Source: Cryobacterium sp. MP_M3
GTDB lineage: Bacteria; Actinomycetota; Actinomycetes; Actinomycetales; Microbacteriaceae
Direction: 5' to 3'
DNA length: 64,000 nt
Assembly (NCBI RefSeq): GCF_015752155.1
Contig: NZ_JADOVI010000001.1
Location: 616,066-680,065 of the forward strand
The position numbers were made by a program, and so were the translations under genes. A model generated the notes under the pieces. It saw only the letters and a list, made by a program, of their open reading frames with translations, did not search any database and was not told where the DNA came from. The first letter of the stretch is position 1. Each line of letters begins with the position of its first letter. Below are positions 62,756-64,000 of the stretch, piece after piece.

Positions 62756-64000
62756 ATGGCAGGAACCCCTGATCCCAGTGCCACCAACGCCTTCACCGAG
62801 GCGGATGCCGGCGCGGGCGGTGGTGTGGGCGGCGTTGCGACGGGTGCCGCGGCGGATGCCGGTGGGGCGGATGCTGCGGAGGTATCGCCGGTGCAGCGGC
62901 TGGCCGGCCTGCAGGCGATGGTGGCGGGCGCGTTGGCGGCGGTGCCGTTGGCAGGGTTGAGTGATCTGGACACGGTGGTGGTGCTCACCGTGGTGGAGGG
63001 GCTGGGCCGGAGCATCGATGCGGCGAGGGTGGCAGCCGCGGCGGAGGTCGGCAGTCGGGCGGTGCGAATCGCGCCGGGCCGTTCCCAGCCGGCGCTGCCG
63101 GCCGCGCTGGGGTGCCGGGACGGTCTGGAAGTGGTCGTGCGAGCGACTCGGATCTCGGTGCGGGAGGCCAAACGCCGGTCCCGGCTGGGCAGACTCGTCA
63201 CCGCCCGCACCGGGGTCGGCGGTGTCCTGCCGCCGTTCTACCCGGCGGTGGCCGCCGCACTCACCCAGGGGGAGCTCGGGCTGGAGGCGGCGGAGGTGAT
63301 CGTGACCGGGCTGGAGCAGATCAGCGCCCGGGTCGCCCCCGACGACCTGCACACCGCCGAGCGGGCCCTGGTAGCGTGCGCGACCGGCGCGGTGACCAAC
63401 GAGACCCGGGGTCTGCCCGGCGAGGGCCTCGCGTTCAGCCCGGACATCCTCCGCGGGATCGTGCTGCAGTGGCAGGCCCGCCTCGATCCCGACGGGACGG
63501 CCCCGACCGAGCCCGTGCTCGAAAGCCGCAGCACCCTCGGCTTCGGCCTGCTCAAAGACGGCCTCTACCCGCTCCGCGGCGGCGTCACCCCCGAACTCCG
63601 CGGCATAATGAACGTGCTCTTCGACAGCTACCTCTCCGCCCGGGCCGCGCCCGCGTTCCCCACCCAGGAAGAACAGGCCCGGATCGACGCCGGAGCCCTG
63701 ATCCCCGGCGCCGACACCGCAGACACCGCCGCACCGTTCGGCGGCGCTGCCGGTGCCGGTGCCGGTGATGACCGCACCGGGGGTGAGAAACGCGCCGACA
63801 TCCTCCGCGCCGTGCTCGACCGCGCCGCCCGCGACCCGGGCACCCCCACCCTGGGCGGCGCCGCCCCGACCGTGCTCGTCCACGTGAACGCCGCCGACCT
63901 GCAGACCGGCACCGGCGTCGGCTGGGTCGACGGAGTCCCCGCCCCGATCAACCTCACCACCGTGAAGCAACGCCTCTGCGCCGGCGGCTCCCAAACCGTG
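62756..64000 (+). CDS. DUF222 domain protein (HNH endonuclease signature family), 3' partial
   Basis: The frame starts at ATG 62756 and stays open to the window end (415 codons). An Ala/Gly-rich N-terminus (GAGGGVGGVATGAAADAGG) leads to the DUF222 domain, with a Leu-rich helical core: AALTQGELGLEAAEVIVTGLEQI, then LKDGLYPLRGGVTPELRGIMNVLFDSYLSARAA. The HNH nuclease domain would lie beyond the window. DUF222/HNH genes are often present in many copies per actinobacterial genome. Confidence 0.9.
   Translation, partial: MAGTPDPSATNAFTEADAGAGGGVGGVATGAAADAGGADAAEVSPVQRLAGLQAMVAGALAAVPLAGLSDLDTVVVLTVVEGLGRSIDAARVAAAAEVGSRAVRIAPGRSQPALPAALGCRDGLEVVVRATRISVREAKRRSRLGRLVTARTGVGGVLPPFYPAVAAALTQGELGLEAAEVIVTGLEQISARVAPDDLHTAERALVACATGAVTNETRGLPGEGLAFSPDILRGIVLQWQARLDPDGTAPTEPVLESRSTLGFGLLKDGLYPLRGGVTPELRGIMNVLFDSYLSARAAPAFPTQEEQARIDAGALIPGADTADTAAPFGGAAGAGAGDDRTGGEKRADILRAVLDRAARDPGTPTLGGAAPTVLVHVNAADLQTGTGVGWVDGVPAPINLTTVKQRLCAGGSQTV

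Noticed and set aside
62738..63994. 418-codon minus-strand frame opposite the DUF222 gene
   Set aside because: The plus-strand frame continues unbroken and matches DUF222; the minus frame has no recognised domain.

Overview
The window is high-GC actinobacterial chromosome. Mycothiol synthase (mshD), GlnR, CarD, IdeR, SenX3/RegX3, SigK/RskA, a WXG100 protein, many Actinobacteria-restricted DUFs (3027, 2530, 3263, 3048, 4032) and a DUF222/HNH protein behind an AT-rich leader all point to Actinobacteria. The combination fits the family Microbacteriaceae; placement near Cryobacterium or its relatives is inference only. Coding density is high, with about 66 protein genes and three tRNAs (Lys-TTT, Thr-TGT, Arg-CCT). 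No rRNA, CRISPR array or insertion sequence was seen.

Layout. 1-7 kb: 3' part of a copper amine oxidase, a DUF445 membrane protein, an SGNH-like/GAF fusion, then on the minus strand a left-handed beta-helix protein, a CPA2 antiporter and a ParB-like protein. 7-10.4 kb: a conserved protein, sigK-rskA behind a structured leader, and pabC. 10.4-25.4 kb: a phosphate/nitrogen control neighbourhood with pstSCAB behind a PHO-box-like array, a Nudix-phosphatase gene, ppk, mshD, glnR, small membrane proteins, a nitrobindin-like protein, ygfZ, gpmA, phoU, and senX3-regX3 with a 23-codon overlapping mini-ORF between them. 25.5-34.3 kb: lipoprotein, carD-ispDF-cysS-rlmB, a DUF4032 protein, a UgpC-type ATPase and a DsbA-like thiol protein.

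34.4-39.75 kb is a 5.3-kb integrative element in the 3' end of tRNA-Thr, bounded by perfect 41-bp repeats. It carries a tyrosine recombinase, a 5'-truncated RHS tail gene with a hydrophobic tip, two small membrane proteins (candidate immunity or partner proteins) and a ribbon-helix-helix protein. Paired 22-bp sites near both ends look like integrase arm sites.

39.8-64 kb: a nitroreductase and msrB, DUF3263-LytR_C-csp-DUF3048-groEL (groEL behind two CIRCE operators), an orphan WXG100 protein, a two-component system, an FAD reductase, a FolP2-like/RibD-like pair, XPB helicase and partner, a cold-shock-domain/DUF3027 pair converging on DUF2530 and serC, ideR, two secreted cell-wall hydrolases sharing one N-terminal module, an HNH nuclease gene behind a strongly structured leader, a HAD phosphatase and the start of a DUF222/HNH gene cut by the window end.

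How parts work together: PstSCAB imports phosphate, PhoU and SenX3-RegX3 sense and control it, and Ppk stores it as polyphosphate. GlnR adds nitrogen control beside them. SigK is held by the membrane anti-sigma factor RskA. CarD precedes an isoprenoid/translation operon. The NlpC/P60 and CHAP enzymes remodel peptidoglycan, and GTAAC-like direct repeats before both suggest shared control.
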